Assembly (NCBI GenBank): GCA_021812265.1
Contig: JAKAOI010000159.1
Location: 1 to 6,052, forward strand
Reading direction: 5' to 3'
DNA length: 6,052 nucleotides
From: Chloroflexota bacterium
GTDB lineage: Bacteria; Chloroflexota; Ktedonobacteria; Ktedonobacterales; JACDGC01
The notes under the pieces: generated by a model
What the model was told of the DNA's origin: nothing
Database searches by the model: none
The model's input: only the letters and a program-made list of their open reading frames with translations
Part shown: one piece after another, positions 5,798 to 6,052 of the stretch
How positions within the stretch are numbered: the first letter of the stretch is position 1
Layout: each line of letters starts with the position of its first letter
Translations under genes and position numbers: made by a program

Positions 5798-6052
5798 ATG
5801 GGATGGAGTGAACTGATTAACTCTGAACTGGATGGGTATAAAATTATTAAAGAAATAGCCCGCGGAGGCACTTCGCGGGTATATCTTGGCGTGCATTTAC
5901 AAACAGGGCAGGAAACTGCAATAAAGGTAATGGCGGTTAATGTAGACGGCGGAGAGCAAAATTCCTTTGTCCGCAGATTTGAACAGGAATCTCAAGCAGT
6001 GCTGATGCTGAATCATCCCAATATTGTGCAGGTATATTCCGTCGGGAAAAAT
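5798..6052 (+). CDS. Hanks-type Ser/Thr protein kinase, N-terminal fragment
   Basis: The first 85 residues of a eukaryotic-like Ser/Thr protein kinase are present and in frame to the right edge; the rest lies outside the window. Subdomain I appears as IARGGTSRVYLG (20-31). The first glycine of the GxGxxG loop is replaced by Ala21, and the third position is Ser, as is common in bacterial PknB-like loops. AIKVM places the ATP-binding lysine at 43. FEQES supplies the probable alpha-C glutamate at 64, followed by HPNIVQVY (73-80). The catalytic HRD and DFG motifs, and any membrane segment or sensor domain, are beyond the edge, so activity and localisation cannot be judged. The ATG at 5798 is preceded by AGAGAGGG, with GAGG 5 nt away. 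The 60-bp gap after murG has no terminator-like hairpin, so co-transcription with murG is plausible. PASTA-type kinases in other phyla act in cell-wall control, but no such domain can be seen here. Confidence 0.93.
   Translation, partial: MGWSELINSELDGYKIIKEIARGGTSRVYLGVHLQTGQETAIKVMAVNVDGGEQNSFVRRFEQESQAVLMLNHPNIVQVYSVGKN

Noticed and set aside
1..6052. Mobile elements, CRISPR repeats, phage or toxin-antitoxin genes
   Set aside because: No transposase, regularly spaced repeat, terminal inverted repeat or related gene was seen. The recognisable genes are housekeeping or common regulatory families.

Overview
The window looks like bacterial chromosome, most likely from the phylum Chloroflexota and perhaps class Chloroflexia. 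The reasons are protein-level and tentative. The fragment at the left edge resembles the N-terminus of the family-B DNA polymerases I associate with Chloroflexota. The MurG-like protein reads HQQD where E. coli MurG has HEQN. The dnaG-rpoD pair has no rpsU beside it. Base composition is intermediate by eye, with many GCGC-type words in coding DNA. No search could be run, so the taxonomy is an inference.

Layout. Positions 1 to 4119 carry four genes on the minus strand. In transcription order they are dnaG (primase), rpoD/sigA (primary sigma factor), a YbaK/EbsC-type aminoacyl-tRNA deacylase, and the 5' end of a probable family-B DNA polymerase that runs off the left edge. A 379-bp divergent intergenic region (4120-4498) separates them from two plus-strand genes: a murG-family glycosyltransferase and the first 85 codons of a Hanks-type Ser/Thr protein kinase cut by the right edge.

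How the parts fit. dnaG and rpoD form the reduced macromolecular-synthesis arrangement that couples replication priming with housekeeping transcription. The 136-bp gap between them contains an AT-rich inverted repeat and a promoter-like sequence, so rpoD probably also has its own promoter. The deacylase starts 20 bp after the rpoD stop and is probably transcribed with it. A compact terminator-like hairpin follows its stop, and a promoter-like extended -10 then precedes the polymerase gene. On the plus strand, murG and the kinase are 60 bp apart with no visible terminator, so they may be co-transcribed, which would place a possible regulatory kinase beside a peptidoglycan lipid II synthesis step.

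This is mainly a housekeeping region. I see no CRISPR array, tRNA, rRNA, insertion sequence or phage gene. The most interesting non-coding part is the divergent dnaG/murG region, which holds a consensus -10 for dnaG, a palindrome next to its -35 position, a repeated half-site and a potentially folded dnaG leader. In three cases the longest open frame begins at a TTG (for dnaG and rpoD this TTG lies at the Shine-Dalgarno sequence), so I moved those starts inward to an ATG.
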